Shown here in pieces: positions 1-12,007 of a DNA stretch of 64,000 nt. This DNA is from Helicostylum pulchrum (lineage: Eukaryota; Mucoromycota; Mucoromycetes; Mucorales; Mucoraceae). Positions within the stretch are counted from its first letter, which is position 1. Every line of letters begins with the position of its first letter. The translations under genes were made by a program, and so were the position numbers. The stretch lies in NCBI GenBank assembly GCA_025677825.1, contig JAIXMO010000038.1:186001-250000 (forward strand). The letters are read 5' to 3'. The notes below the pieces were generated by a model, which was given only the letters and a program-made list of their open reading frames with translations, did not search any database and was not told the origin of the DNA.

Positions 1-500
1 TGGATACCAAGTTACCGAGGTGACAGCATATTGATGTCGATCGGCTCTGTAGGACTGAATTTTTTTAATTACTTGCAACTCTTTTTATTGGTCTTTTATT
101 GTTATTAACCTGGAAATACTAGCAATAGCTTCTTTTCGAACATGCTCCGAATCAAGATCAAATATATGAACTTTACCATCACCGCCACCCGACAATAAAC
201 TATAATTTCGTTTGTACAAAGAACGGAGGAGCTTCTTCTTTTTTTATATATTAAATAACTTACTATTTTTGTTCAGTTGTTTCTACCTTTAACGTATTAA
301 CTCCACCTATTATTATTATAGTCATTATGCTGCGTATAAAAAAAAGGGGGGGGGGGAATCTATAGATTACCACGATGAGAAAGTGCAATCTCTTTCGATT
401 GACTTAGTTGTAGATTATATGCACGTCTGGTTATTTCTTCTCTTTCCAGTTTTAAAGGATTTATTAAGCCGTACTGTCTTTGCTTTATAACACTATACAT
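1..500 (-). CDS. ERCC8: CSA/ERCC8-like WD40 protein, 5' part only (runs off the left edge)
   Basis: Family role: the Cockayne syndrome A protein (Rad28/Ckn1 in fungi) is the WD40 substrate receptor of a CUL4-DDB1 ligase in transcription-coupled repair. Seen: four minus-strand exons, 371..500, 264..306, 110..199 and <1..46, join in frame from an ATG at 500. The protein has an N-terminal helix with GLINPLKLEREE and TRRAYNL, then HRGGVNTLKVE, the WD40 core LLSGGGDGKVHIFDLD, then DRHQYAVTSVTWYP at the window edge. This order matches the CSA N-terminus (PLRLRRAESTRR, GGINTL, LSGGSDG, HRY..TVQWYP). The rest lies outside the window. The ATG is only 71 bp downstream of the next gene's stop codon, so the promoter must be very short or lie within that gene. 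I am confident of the family; exon 3 has alternative acceptors but only this one keeps frame. Confidence 0.82.
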
Positions 501-571
501 TTTTTTGTTTTGTGTTTTTTTTTAAAAAAAAAAGCGGATATTTAATAGAAACAAGAAAGCATTTATTATTA

Positions 572-1938
572 TTACTCCAATTCAATCTCTTCAACTTGGA
601 AATTATGAGTTTCTCCTTTGATATCAGCAACACCACTCACTAATTGATAAGTTTTATCTTCATCGGAAACTAAACGACCATCAATATAACTTTCATCTAA
701 AGTAGTCTTCTTTTCTTGTACTGGTGCTGGTGGCTGTTCTTCCTTTAATATTTGAGATTCTAAAAATTCTCGAATAGCAGTAAAGTAACCTGGCTGCATG
801 CAAGTGTCATTATGCATACCATTAGGAAATCCTACCCAAGTTTTATTTCCTCTAGTTTCACTTAATTCATTTAATGCAACCATATGAGAAGGCGGCACCA
901 ATTCATCTTTTGCACCTGCCAAGAATAAAATGGGTGTGTTGACGATTTGTCGAATACTCTTCTCACTTGGCCATTGCTGATGACATAAAAATGTAAAATG
1001 CTTTAAGAAAGGCATGACACTAGGAATTAATTTAGGCTACCGAATATAAAAAAAAACTAGTTTAGTATAGCGATATATAAAGATGTATAAAGTTTTTTTT
1101 TTTACCAAGCTTAAAAACGTATTTTCAATCATTAATCCAGAAAATGAATCTTCGTTACGAGAAACTAAATCAATAGCAACAGCACCACCAATGGATTGAC
1201 CATAAGCAATCAACGGTGTATTCTTCAATATATCATGTTCTCTTACGAAATCCAACATGGTTTGTGCATCAATTCTTAAACCCTTTTCATTGGGTGTACC
1301 TTCACTTTTGCCGTATCCTCTATATGACAACATGACTACATTACAGTTAAATCTATCATATAAAACTTTGGCAATAGGTAAACGATGACCCTATACAAAC
1401 ACAGAAAAAAAAAACAAATAAGTTTTCTCCTTTTATCCTCATCACCCTCCTTTTACACATATATACACATATATAAAAAATCAGACTCATTCTCCTTACC
1501 ATATTACCAGCGTTAGCCTATATGTTTTAAAAAGTTAATACAAGTGATACAAGATTTTTTTTTGGTTATTTGCTTACGTGGAAGTAAAGAATAGTGGGCG
1601 ACTTTTTGGCTATATTGGTATCTTGTTGTAAAATGATATAACTCTTTATTAACACTTTATCTTTGGTTATTAAATCTTGTTCGGTATATTGCATTCCAAA
1701 ATCAGAAGGTTTTGCTACCTTTTTTACATATTTTTTTTTAGTTGTATATTCTTCTTCATCACTTTGACTTGTTGTAACTTACCTCTTGACGTGAACCTTC
1801 AGGGAAGGAAGCAGGGTAAATGAGTTTACATTGGTACAGGTATAATAATATAACTCCAGTTAAGCCTGTAATGCCAGTGAAGGTTAAAGCATAATGAAGC
1901 CATTGAGGAACATTTTGCTTTAAAAAAGAGTCGGGCAT
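572..1938 (-). CDS. bem46: BEM46/ABHD13-family alpha/beta hydrolase, 354 aa
   Basis: Family role: membrane-anchored serine hydrolases of the plasma membrane/ER, linked to polarity in fungi; the substrate is not settled. Five exons (1783..1938, 1578..1718, 1501..1518, 1106..1390, 572..1036) give exactly 355 codons. An N-terminal membrane segment (about residues 12-34) is followed by the hydrolase fold. The diagnostic HANAGNMGHRLP motif is rebuilt across three exons, its centre on an 18-nt exon. The likely triad is Ser171 in GQSIG, Asp244 in AGAKDELVPP and His275 in GMHND. The last ~50 residues are a charged tail. The first exon starts at the ATG just before the membrane segment. No lesion seen; it should be active. 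Confidence 0.92.
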
Positions 1939-2071
1939 CTCGTTAAAGGATATAAAGAAAAGAGAAAAGTAATAAAAAAAAGGGAAAAATATATAGTAAA
2001 AAAGAATGGGATTTATTTAATTTTTTTTTTTTTTACAGTCCTACCCCTCCCCACACACGAAAGTTTTATTT

Positions 2072-3890
2072 TTACTTGAATATACTAACAGTTAATTCAC
2101 TTTCATTATCATCAGAACTTGTTAAACCTTCTAATTTTTGGTAAACAAGTTGTAGTACAGCTTGTTCATCTGCATCATATCTGACTTGAATTTCTATTGT
2201 ACCTACACATTTACCATAAGTTGTTTGCCAAAAATGAACTCGATCTACGTGAATAATATTTGGATCTTGTTGAATCTATATAAATCATTTTTAGTTGATA
2301 AATTACTGACGCTGTAATTTCATGCTATTTACCTCTCGAAGACGATTCTCTACTCCGTTTTGAACTGTATTAGGTGTCGTTTGTAATAATACCTTAGCTA
2401 AAGCTTTGGCTGTAGGGTATCCTAAATAAAACATAACCACCGATTCAGATAGTGCTAAAAAGTTATCGACAAATGGTGTAGCTATTCCAAACATGTAAGT
2501 AACCAAAATCACCGAACCGCACAATGTAATGGATAAAGAATAAACGTTAGAAAGTAGAGCATGGATAGGGTTTCCTCTGGCTCTATTAATCACATTATAA
2601 GAAAACCCTTGTACTGTTGTTGGTCTTCTTCTTAAATCTATTTGGTATATAGTTATAACCTCTATTTTCTTAATTAAAAAAAAAAAAAAAAAAAAAAAAA
2701 CACTCTATCTTACATCGAACAAAATTATCGTGGTTTCTTAACGTTATACAAGAAAGACATGTAGCTGTAAGTGCAAACCCGACAAGAAAGAACATACCCA
2801 AACTAATCTTCAAGTGATGACTATTATATATCGTTAATATTTACAGATAAAAAAGACGTAAAAAAAAAGTGTGTATCTTACTCTTCACGAACTTCTGATT
2901 TACCATGATGCTCTTTCAACAAGAAATGCTCCAAAGATTCTTTTGTATTATGCATTGTAGCAAACATGAGATAAATAGTAGTACCTAACGCGAACACAAT
3001 TTCATATCGATGTGCACTACATATAAACTATTTAGCATACATTATGAAATAATATTCCATTATATAAAAAAGCGAGGATTACCCGTAAGGACGCTTTGTA
3101 TTTGAAATACCAAATGCAGAATTAGTCTTAAGTACACTTGATACAAATGAATTGAGGACCCCCAAGGCATCAAATATGACAAGATAAGAAAACCCCACAA
3201 GACCTACATTATCCCTTAATTATCTTGTTTTTTTTCCCACTAGATTATTTTAACTAAAAACTTACTTAAACTTTCTCGACTGGTTCCCATACAGTATAAC
3301 CAAACTCCAATACCACTGTGCACCACGAACCACGTAAAGATTGTTTTCTGAACAGGTGAAAGTTGTGAAAAGATTTCTATCCACGAAGGTAAAGGACGTG
3401 TGTATACCGGTGTGTAGTTATGTTGGTGTACGTGGTTGTGGCCGTGGTCGTGATGACCGTGGTCATGGTGGGCGTGGTCGTGGCTACTATGGTCGTGTCC
3501 ATGGTGGGCGTGCTGAGAATGGTTATGCTGAGAATGGTCGTGTTGGGAGTGGTCGTGTTGAGAATGGTCGTGGTGAGAATGGTCATGGTGAGCATGGTCA
3601 TGGTGAGGTTGATAAATATGCCCATGACTATTGTTATCATGAGCTTGAACAGGTAAAATAGGCGGTGCGCCATGCTGAGCTGATTCATAAGTATTCAAAT
3701 TGGCATTTGCGGTGACAGAAGGAACTTTTTCTCCATTATCATGATGAGTAGGTTGAAGATGGTCGTGGTGTCTTTGAGCGTATAGAGGAGCTGAGGACTG
3801 TATTGTAATACCGGCCTTTCTAGGTATAGAACCTTCAAGTGGTTTCTCTTGCGTCATGGATGTTTGATGAAGGTGCTCACTAGATTGCAT
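2072..3890 (-). CDS. Cation diffusion facilitator zinc transporter, Zrg17/ZnT6-like, 492 aa
   Basis: Six exons (3266..3890, 3083..3203, 2882..3016, 2714..2802, 2333..2637, 2072..2275) give exactly 493 codons. Residues 1-160 are soluble and very His-rich, dominated by HDHSQ and HHDHGH repeats. Membrane helices follow, and a C-terminal cytosolic domain (IIHVDRVHFW...) typical of CDF dimerisation. The CDF hallmark stretch FDALGVLNSFVSSVL...RPYGAHRYEIVFALG is present. The two intramembrane zinc sites look degenerate: the helix-II site reads LxxxD rather than HxxxD, and the helix-V site reads HALLS rather than HxxxD. ZnT6 and yeast Zrg17 lack complete sites and work as partners of ZnT5/Msc2 that supply zinc to the early secretory pathway. 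I infer that role here. An MSC2-like partner is not in this window. Confidence 0.85.
3440..3650. repeat. Imperfect coding repeat (His/Asp/Ser tract of the zinc transporter)
   Basis: The sequence repeats units close to GAATGGTCGTG / GGTCGTGGTGG. On the minus strand they encode HDHSQHDHS-type repeats in the first exon of the zinc transporter. The same repetition leaves both strands open in several frames, so spurious ORFs appear on both strands here. Confidence 0.8.
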
Positions 3891-6800
3891 AAAGGAAACA
3901 ATTTATTGCACCGCTGATTTTTTTGGATAACAAACCATTATAAACGTCACACGTTGGTACATACATTTTTTTTCAGGCCCAGGAAGGCAACGTAATCCCT
4001 GAACTTTTGTGCATAAATATAGGACTGACAGGTTTCTTTTCACCCGAGGTTATGTGAGAGTAATAACGACTTTTTATTTTGAGTTAGTTTAAATGTGAAA
4101 TCGTGTTTAAGAGCTACAATATTCAAAGGTTTACTAACACAGCCTTTATTTACATTTTTCTTTTTCAAAAATAAATGAAGGTGTTTTATGCCCGAAGACA
4201 TTGCTCTATATAACAATATTTTTTGCCAGAGTATTATTATTTTTATTCTAACAAAAATAAAGTATACGTCTCGCCTCGAGTTATCCATCTCAGATGTGTA
4301 AAGTAATAACAGTGGGTAAAATTCAGTGAATGTTAATGCAATAAGGTGTCAAATTAAGTGAAACGAACTTGTAGCTGTCAAACGGCTGTAAAATACAAGC
4401 AAATAAGTGGTGCAAATAAATAACGTAAATAACGTAGAACAATGGATGACTTTTTTTGCTTCAGTAACACGGTTTTTTTTTTTTTTTGGTTTTGTCGTAT
4501 GTTACATTTTTTTAACAATAAACATCGCATGCTTCTTTAAATTTTAATCTAACCATCATTTTCGTGAAAATATGCTTTATAATACTCTATTATAAATATT
4601 TCTTTGAATTGTGAAACTGAATTTTCCTATCAAGTTTTTCTTTTTGGTACCTGGGAAAACCAATGTACACAACCTTCTTTCATTCACGGGAAAAATAACA
4701 GTAAGAAAATATTTACATGACGAATGGATCCTTTATTAGGTGAACATTGATAAATGGGAAAAGTATATATGCACACGCGCTCAGGGATTTTTGTGGCCAT
4801 TGCTCGTGAAAACTACGTGAATACCATGGAAATGCATACATTTACGAACGCATCACTGATGGGAAAATCTAATGCATTGTTTATCTCGTTTATAATTGCT
4901 CTTTGCTCTTTTAAACTACTTGTATGAAAATTATGTAAAGTATCAAACGATGAAAGGTACTGATAATATTAAATCGTTACAGGCGTCTCCTCTCTCGACA
5001 TGCCAATTGTATCCCATTGATCTCAAATAGTACAGTGCGCTAAAAGCCTAAGAAAATTCTAGAATTGGCTTCCCCAGTTCAAAGATTTCAAAAAAAAAAA
5101 CAAAGATTATGTACATTTTACCCCTACATGTAAAGAAGAAGTTTTTTTTTTTTTTTTACTAAAAAAAACCCCGCAAAACTTGACTGATTTTACTGCATAG
5201 GGGAACCTGGGATTCTTTATACGCGTGTCCAAGGAGAGTGGAGATATTATAACGTCCCTGGAAAACGTTTTTAAGATCGATCTCGAATTTTGTTTTGGCG
5301 TAAATACAAGAAGATGAGAACGAATAACTATTGCGGCGGGATACTATGATTTATTTCAATGTATAGTAGTATGTGCTTGATATTATAAAGATTAATATAA
5401 ACAGCCTGTTTATTTTTTTAGCAAGCAAAAAAGACAAGTTATCTAATTTAAAGCCGAGCTAAATAAGTACGGGATGCATACTCCACATCGTAATTGACAG
5501 TCCAAGTTACCATTGTTTATACATCGTCTTTTTATTTATAAGAGTGAAGCCACTGATAATACTGAGCAAATAAGCATTAATGAGTCTTTATATATTCCCT
5601 TTTGTAAAAAAAAATTAAAAAAAAAATGCTTTGATATTTTGCAATTGTAAATATTTCTTGAAGATGAACGTTTTGGTTTATTTTTTAATCTGCATAAAAT
5701 AGAATAATGTGAACTTTTGGAGAAATATTACTATGCCATACTTTTTGACGCTCTGTTTTATATTCGCATTTAAATGCAGTGTTTGTCATAAATAGTTGAT
5801 TCCATAAACGCGGTTTGTGTAGTTTACGATATAAAATCAAATACGTACATGCACAATAGCTTCCGATGCCTATGTAACTAGCTACAAATACAAGTAAAAT
5901 AATTATAATAATGATAAAAAAGGAGATACTATCATAACCTGATCTCATTCTTGTACTCTTACGCCCTGTCAAGGGCTAGAGTAGCTCAATTCGAGTTAAC
6001 TCTTTTTTTTTTTTTATTAAAAAAAAAAAAAAAAAAACTACATTGCTCTGTGATGTTTTCACAGCAGCTGGTTTGCCTTTTTCAGATTATGCCCGGTTGT
6101 GTTTCATATTAACTAGTATGGATGATATGTTACATTCATACTTGTGAATTTCATTATATTACGTCTATAAAAAATCTATCTATATAGTTGTAGCGTTAGA
6201 GACTGCTGGTACCTGTATTCTGTTAGTATTTGTACGCGCTAATTACGCGATTATCGGGTATTAGGCTATAAAAGTTTTGAGGATTGACAAGATTTTCAGA
6301 TATACTTACTGCTCAAGCCTTTTATTCTAATTTACTCTAGTCTACTGTAGAGTACCAAAATAAACTAGCAATTCAATATAACCATTATATAAAATCTTTT
6401 TCAAATACAACTCGTACTAAAGCAGCTTTATCCGAAAAACAAATGTAAGGTTAGGACAAGATACTTAAGGTCAAGTGACTTGTAGGATAAAGAGGATTTT
6501 TGGACATTAGTTATTAAAACGGCGACTATTGACTGTATATGTCCCCTGTACGCCACACTTTAAAAATATAGTTTTTCATTGTAAAGTAATCCATTTATAG
6601 TATTCTTTGATTTAAGAAGCGTTAGATTAGAAGCAATATAATAATTTACTAAAGAAAATTTTGGACGAAAAAAGAAAAAATAAAAGAAGAAGAGACATAG
6701 TATAAATAGGGCCACTGCATAAAAAAAAATCATCGTAATGACATGTTTGAATAAAAATAATAGTGCATAAAATACATAAGGAAGAGGTATAAGAGTGATG

Positions 6801-7024
6801 ATGATGAAGGTGATGATGTTTGATGTATGAGAAATAAATATAGAATGAGTGTAATGTTGTTGTATATATCATAATGTAGAAATATTATGTGCTAATTCTT
6901 TTTTTTTGTGGTTTTCTTAGTTTTTTTTTTGTTTCTTGATTTTTTGGTTACTTTTTTGTTGTTGTTGTTAATGTCTTCTTGTACATATATGTAAAAGTAA
7001 GGGATTTTTTTTTTTGCTTTTGAG
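3891..7024. other. Gene-poor 3.1 kb interval
   Basis: No gene could be supported. The DNA is AT-rich with homopolymer runs. The largest thing in it is a 95-codon minus-strand ORF (5685..5972) with one very Ile-rich hydrophobic segment and no recognisable family; it is within chance expectation in AT-rich DNA. The ends nearest 3,890 and 7,024 must contain the promoter of the zinc transporter and the 3' UTR of the Myb gene. No tRNA or rRNA signature seen. Confidence 0.6.
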
Positions 7025-7618
7025 TTATACTTTTTTTTTGTCACCCTTGGGGCTAGAAATCTTCCAAGGTCTTTGACATATTCTTTGATGATAGACCTCC
7101 ATTACATTTTTACTTTGTAAAGTTTTAAACCTACCCCAACAACAACCTCTTGAACGATGAGGTAAATAAGTACAAGAAATCATTGCCCAAGATAAACCTT
7201 GTTCATAACCTTTTCGTAAAAGTCCATCTTCTTCTGGCGACCAAGGGGTTCGAGTTTGGATATAACTGGCCGAATTTGATCTATTGCGTCGAGTGTTTTG
7301 GTGGTATAATTGTTGAGGTGAAGTAATAATAAAATCCCCACTACTTACAGTACGCCTGCACATTTCACTATTTACACGGCGACGTTGTTTAACTACTGGC
7401 GATGGAGAAGGAGAACGAGAACGATAGACACTGCTTTGACTACTACAGCTGCTAATACTTTGGGTGCTATTTGAACGACTATGTCTCCAAAATTCAACTT
7501 GTTCATAAAGTGTATTTGTATTTATTTGTAAGTTTTCTTCTTGTTTCTTTTCTAATAGAGAAGAATAAGGATCACAAGGGTGGCATAACAAGTGTTTAAT
7601 ATCCATAACACCAGGCAT
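7025..7618 (-). CDS. Single-repeat Myb/SANT-like DNA-binding protein, 197 aa
   Basis: One uninterrupted exon. The N-terminal 100 residues are Ser/Arg-rich and probably disordered (RSRSPSPSP, then basic KQRRR). A single Myb repeat lies near residues 125-170, beginning TPWSPEEDGLLRKG. Its three tryptophans are at the usual spacing: W in TPWSPEED, W in LSWAMIS, W in GCCWGRF. Acidic EED follows the first Trp as in classical repeats. Family knowledge: such domains bind DNA, often as telomere-associated or transcription factors, but one repeat alone often needs dimerisation. I do not recognise an orthologue. The ATG at 7618 is preceded by TATATA-rich DNA and has a second in-frame ATG four codons on. 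Confidence 0.75.
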   Translation of the reverse strand: MPGVMDIKHLLCHPCDPYSSLLEKKQEENLQINTNTLYEQVEFWRHSRSNSTQSISSCSSQSSVYRSRSPSPSPVVKQRRRVNSEMCRRTVSSGDFIITSPQQLYHQNTRRNRSNSASYIQTRTPWSPEEDGLLRKGYEQGLSWAMISCTYLPHRSRGCCWGRFKTLQSKNVMEVYHQRICQRPWKISSPKGDKKKV

Positions 7619-8528
7619 ATATAGTTTTAACAGTAAAAAAAAAAGGGAAATAATAATACAAAAGAGTTAATTAGAAGCAAGAAAGAGAAAAAGAGAGAGA
7701 AAGAACGCGAATAAATTAGATATCAGCTCCCTTTTTATAAAAGGGGGAGAAATGCATGTATAGGAGTTGAACCAGATAAAAACGGTAATGATCTGCCGCC
7801 AAATCTTAAAGGGCGGTTATTTCTCCTAGAAATAAATATTTATATAAAAAAGTTATTATTATCATAAATAAAAAAAAGAAAAAGAACAATGCTCAAACAG
7901 TTTATAAAATTGCACAATTACGTATTATATTCATCTAAAAATCGACTTGTATTATTATAAAATGCATCCTTATGTAGGGTTATCACAAGGACAACAGCCT
8001 TCTTTTTATTTCATGTATACTGAAAAATTCTTACATTTGCCTTATTTATAATATCCCTATATACGTAAATATATAAATATATACCTTAATATATTATTAA
8101 TTTGTTGTCAACTTTATTGTAGTTACATATCGCTGTCAACTATACCTTTTTTTACTCTTCTTTTTTATTTTTATTTTCATAGTTGTAATTGACGCCTTAA
8201 AATAAGAATATATATACATATAACTACAGCATATATTCTTATATATATACTTTGTGTTTGTTCTTATTATCATTGTTATTATTTAGTAGTGCGAAATATT
8301 TAAAATCGCCTGCAATGCACAGAGTATTCAACTGATCAATCAGTATTATTTATTTACCAAACATGTATAAATTATAATATCTATTTATTTAGTTTTTTTT
8401 CGAGCCTTTATATCACGCTGTTCAACTTAAAACTTTCTGACGTTCAAATACGTGAATACTAACCTAATTTTTTTTTTTGCCCTCCCTTCTTTTTTATATA
8501 TTATATTCCTCTTACCCCTTGTGAGAAA
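7619..8528. promoter_or_regulatory. Intergenic region between divergent genes (Myb and RabGGTase alpha)
   Basis: About 910 bp separate the ATG of the minus-strand Myb gene from the ATG of the plus-strand prenyltransferase gene, so both promoters lie here. It is very AT-rich with several TATATA runs (around 8070-8250). No specific factor site could be argued. Confidence 0.5.
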
Positions 8529-10536
8529 ATGAGTGATGTTGTAAGTTTACTCGATTGTCATTATACTTGCCAACTAATCCCCTCCTCCCCCTAAAAAAAA
8601 AAGCATGGCAGAAAACGTGAAAAAACTACGGAGGAGGTAGTAAAAGCTAGAAAGTTAAAAGAGGCTGGAAAGATTAAAGAATATAACCAACTAGTTCTAG
8701 ACTGTAGAACGAAGGTAAAAAAAAAAAAAAAGAAAAAAAAAAAGACTCTCAACTAACGAAAGGATAAACAACTTACTGAAATTAGATGGAGGACAAACAA
8801 TACGATGCTGATGCCTTTATCTTGACAACTAAAATCTTGCAATGGAATCCTGATTACTATACAATTTGGAATTACAGACGTATTCTCATCTTGGATCAAG
8901 TTTCAGACGATGCAGAAAAGGAACAAAAATTATATCAAAATGAACTCGTCTTCTTTTTACAGTTGATTAAAATCAATCCAAAATCATACTGGTTATGGAA
9001 CCATCGTATTTGGTGCTTACAAACCATGCCTCAACCAGACTGGAAGGCTGAACTTGGTCTTGTTGATAAAATGTTGACAATGGACGCACGTAACTGTAAG
9101 TATAAATATGTAGTGTATGCGTAAACTCTAAATATCCAAATAACCACTTAGTTCACGGTTGGGATTATCGTCGATTTATTGTAAGTCACCTTGTAAAGAA
9201 AGCACAGGATGAAACAAAAGTTGCAGATATTGTAAAGCAAGAATATGACTTCACAACTCGTAAAATCAATCAAAGTTTTAGTAATTATTCCGCTTGGCAT
9301 CAACGATCAAAATTACTACCAGACATTGTAGCATCCATGTCAACCGAGGAAAAGAATATAGTAGCAGTAAATGGTAGACTATAAATAAATATATTATATA
9401 GAAAATCAGGGACTTATAGTTTTGTAGAATTGGATTTAGTGAAAGCAGCAATATACACGGATCCCGAGGATCAATCGGCATGGTTATATTATTGGTGGTT
9501 ATTAGGTCGCGCACCAGAGGAGGTTGAACTGTTAGGGGCCTATCAATTAAAGGATACGCCTCTAGTTATTTTAGGATTTAATGACATGATTAAATTCATG
9601 CAGGTGCCTCAGCTTTTTGATGCAAATAATCAACCATTATTAGGTAAATTATATCCATTATGTGAAGACAGTGGGAACGCATCTATTTGGCTCTTTTTAT
9701 TGGATAATAATCTTGCTGCTAAAAATATCGTTTTGGATGCTTCAACTATTTTACCCAGCACTAGTTCAAAAAAAGTTCCTTGCAAGCAATGGAATATTAA
9801 TATAACAGAGATGGACAAAGGAGAAGGTATATATAAAAACATGTTAAATTCAACTTGTAGACTATATTAATATACATGTCAATCAGGGGCTTTTAAACGA
9901 GTAGAGGCGTTAAAGAACAATTTGAAGAACGTTTGGGTACCTCCTTCAACAAAAATGTATAAAGATTCAACTTTAAATGATCAAACGAGTTGGTATACAT
10001 TAGATAGGACTCAATTATTAAAAGACGAAATAGAAACAGTTCGAGAATTATTGGAGCTGGAGCCCGATAGTGCATGTAAATAGTCTAAAATACTACGTGC
10101 ATACATACATGTTTACTCATTATAATTCTTTATGTTAGGGGCATTACAAACACTAGTGCACTTTTTAAATCAACTCTTATTACGTACTGGACAAGTCGAT
10201 TCATACAATGAAATGATCGTTACTTTAGATACATTGATTGAAATCGACTCTGATAGAAAACATAGATACCAAGATCAAAGTAAGTGCTTTTTTGTTTGTT
10301 TGTATTATTACCGAATAAGAAACTTTAACTTTCATTTTGGATTTTTAGAAACTAAAATCAAGTTTGATCAAACACTTTTACTTGACCATCAAACACTTGA
10401 CCTTTCATCCTTCACTTTTATTCCTCTTTTATCAAAGCTATTACTTGAAGATCGTATTATCGTTTCTTCAGAGAAATTAAAATATCAAGTAGATCAATTA
10501 CCCTTCTTAATTGAATGCAATTTATTCATAAAATAA
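8529..10536 (+). CDS. BET4: Rab geranylgeranyltransferase (type II) alpha subunit, 529 aa
   Basis: Role: with the beta subunit Bet2 it attaches geranylgeranyl groups to the C-terminal cysteines of Rab GTPases in the cytosol. Eight exons (8529..8540, 8604..8714, 8786..9095, 9152..9373, 9410..9826, 9887..10075, 10139..10279, 10349..10536) sum to 530 codons. The start [15 protein letters not shown] matches the family's HGR start, split after a 12-nt exon. Prenyltransferase-alpha repeats follow with their signature Trp motifs: [46 protein letters not shown]. The protein is much longer than yeast Bet4 (about 330 aa) and nearer the animal form, with an extra C-terminal region. Its last 11 bases overlap the stop of the convergent next gene. 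Confidence 0.92.
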
Positions 10537-11364
10537 TAAACTCGATAAACTTTTCTATTAACCAAACATCTTCCATTTCTGGACCTTCACTCTTTAACCT
10601 GCTTAACCATTGAGTGGATTGTTCCTTTTGAAAGACACCACTTTCTGTTCTTTTTTCAATGATAATTTTCATAGTATCTCGATTGAATTCAGGATGTCCT
10701 TGTACAGTGATACATTGTCCGTTCTCTGATACTGTGGCATGGTTAGCCGTATTTTCTGTAGAGGCTAAACAAACAAATCCTTTAGGTAATACAGACACAT
10801 GATCTCTATGAAGCTGGTTGATTCTCTATGCAAGTTTACAAGTTACTAAATATGAACACATAGCTATACATATTTTTATAAATCTACCAATTTTGTCTTT
10901 TCAGTCTTGAAGAAATCTTTACCCTTTTGGTTTAGTTCAATTTCAGTAAAGCCAACTTCCCAGTCCTTGGTGTTTCGTTCCGTAACGCCTCCAGCAGAAC
11001 GCAACATAACTTGGTGACCAAAGCAGATGCCAACTAACTTGACAAGGCCGATATAAGGCTCGTTTTGTACGGCTTGTAAAAACTCTATCAACTTGAGAAT
11101 CCACGGAGTATCATCATGAGCGTTATACTTGGAGCCGGTCAATACAATAGCATCGTACTTTCTATTGCTAATGTCTTGTAAAGATGGGTAAACTTGTGCA
11201 TCCACAACATCGAAGAAGTCCCAAACAAGGTTCACGTTTGCATTAGCACTGGCTTTTTCAAATATAGCAGGGTACTGTTTAGTATAGTCCCCGTACTTCT
11301 CAATAACTTCAGGTAAGGGTGTATCACATACAAGTAGAGCAAAGCGTAAAGTTGATTTAGTCAT
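10526..11364 (-). CDS. Class I glutamine amidotransferase-like protein, 258 aa
   Basis: Two exons (10888..11364, 10526..10825) give 259 codons. The fold is that of the GATase1 (GMP-synthase-like) family: nucleophile Cys in GICFGHQ and catalytic His-Glu in VQGHPEFN. Also present are LTGSKYNAHDD, typical of the stand-alone fungal members (YLR126C-like), and WEVGFTEIEL. These free-standing proteins are thought to hydrolyse glutamine or gamma-glutamyl compounds; the substrate cannot be read from sequence. I start at the ATG at 11364 (MTKSTLRFALL); the frame stays open 20 codons upstream, but that stretch has a run of G/C and Phe unlike the family. The stop TGA lies inside the 3' end of the convergent prenyltransferase gene. 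Confidence 0.85.
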
Positions 11365-12007
11365 TCTAAGTGCAAAAAAAAAAAAACCCCCCCAGCAAAG
11401 GCCGTGTGAATTGCATATATGCACTCGAAATATCTAAATAACCATAAATTAAGGACATCACAAACTTGTTGATTATCTTTGTGTTTGATTAAAATATGGT
11501 TGTAGCGAGACCTGATAACCCAATGGTCATTGCTGAAACGCTGTCTCTTGTTTGTACACTTTGTTTATGGCGTACGGAAATACAAACTTTGGTTTTAACA
11601 GATTTCTCTAATCGCGGTGTACTATGTATTTAATGGCTGAGATATTTTGTACACATGAGAATAATAACAAAGCAAACAAAAAAAAAAGACTTTAAAGATG
11701 CATGCTTATAAGCAGCATATGTACATGTTTTGTCTTAGTTGCTTCAGCCTCTCTAGTGGCTCACAATTAACGCGTTACGTCTTTCTTTTTTCGTTCGAAA
11801 ACGGTATGGTCAGTAGTTAAGGATTCTTTTATTACGCAAAATCTATAGGTTATGTGGCTTTTCTATATTGTTTTGATAACTAACATTCCTAGACAAGAAC
11901 AACAAGAGGCACAGTTACAATTTTAATATATTTATAAACGAGGGAACTCATACTAATAACCTTTTTTTTTTGTTCTCTTTTTTATTTTTTTATTTAAAAA
12001 GAAGTAA
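11365..12007. promoter_or_regulatory. Intergenic region between divergent genes (amidotransferase and phospholipase)
   Basis: About 640 bp between two outward-facing ATGs must hold both promoters. AT-rich, with a poly-T tract at 11960-11990 just before the phospholipase start. No gene or RNA signature seen. Confidence 0.45.

Noticed and set aside
3341..3661. Plus-strand Gly/Arg-rich ORF and other frames across the His-rich repeat
   Set aside because: The repeat leaves many frames open. Only the minus-strand frame continues into the zinc transporter.
5685..5972. 95-codon ORF with one membrane segment
   Set aside because: Ile-rich by AT composition, no homologue recognised, no splice or expression evidence; kept only as a note in the gene-poor interval.
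11365..11424. Upstream in-frame start for the amidotransferase
   Set aside because: Adds 20 residues with a Gly-Gly-Phe-Phe-Phe-Phe run from homopolymers; family members begin near the ATG at 11364.
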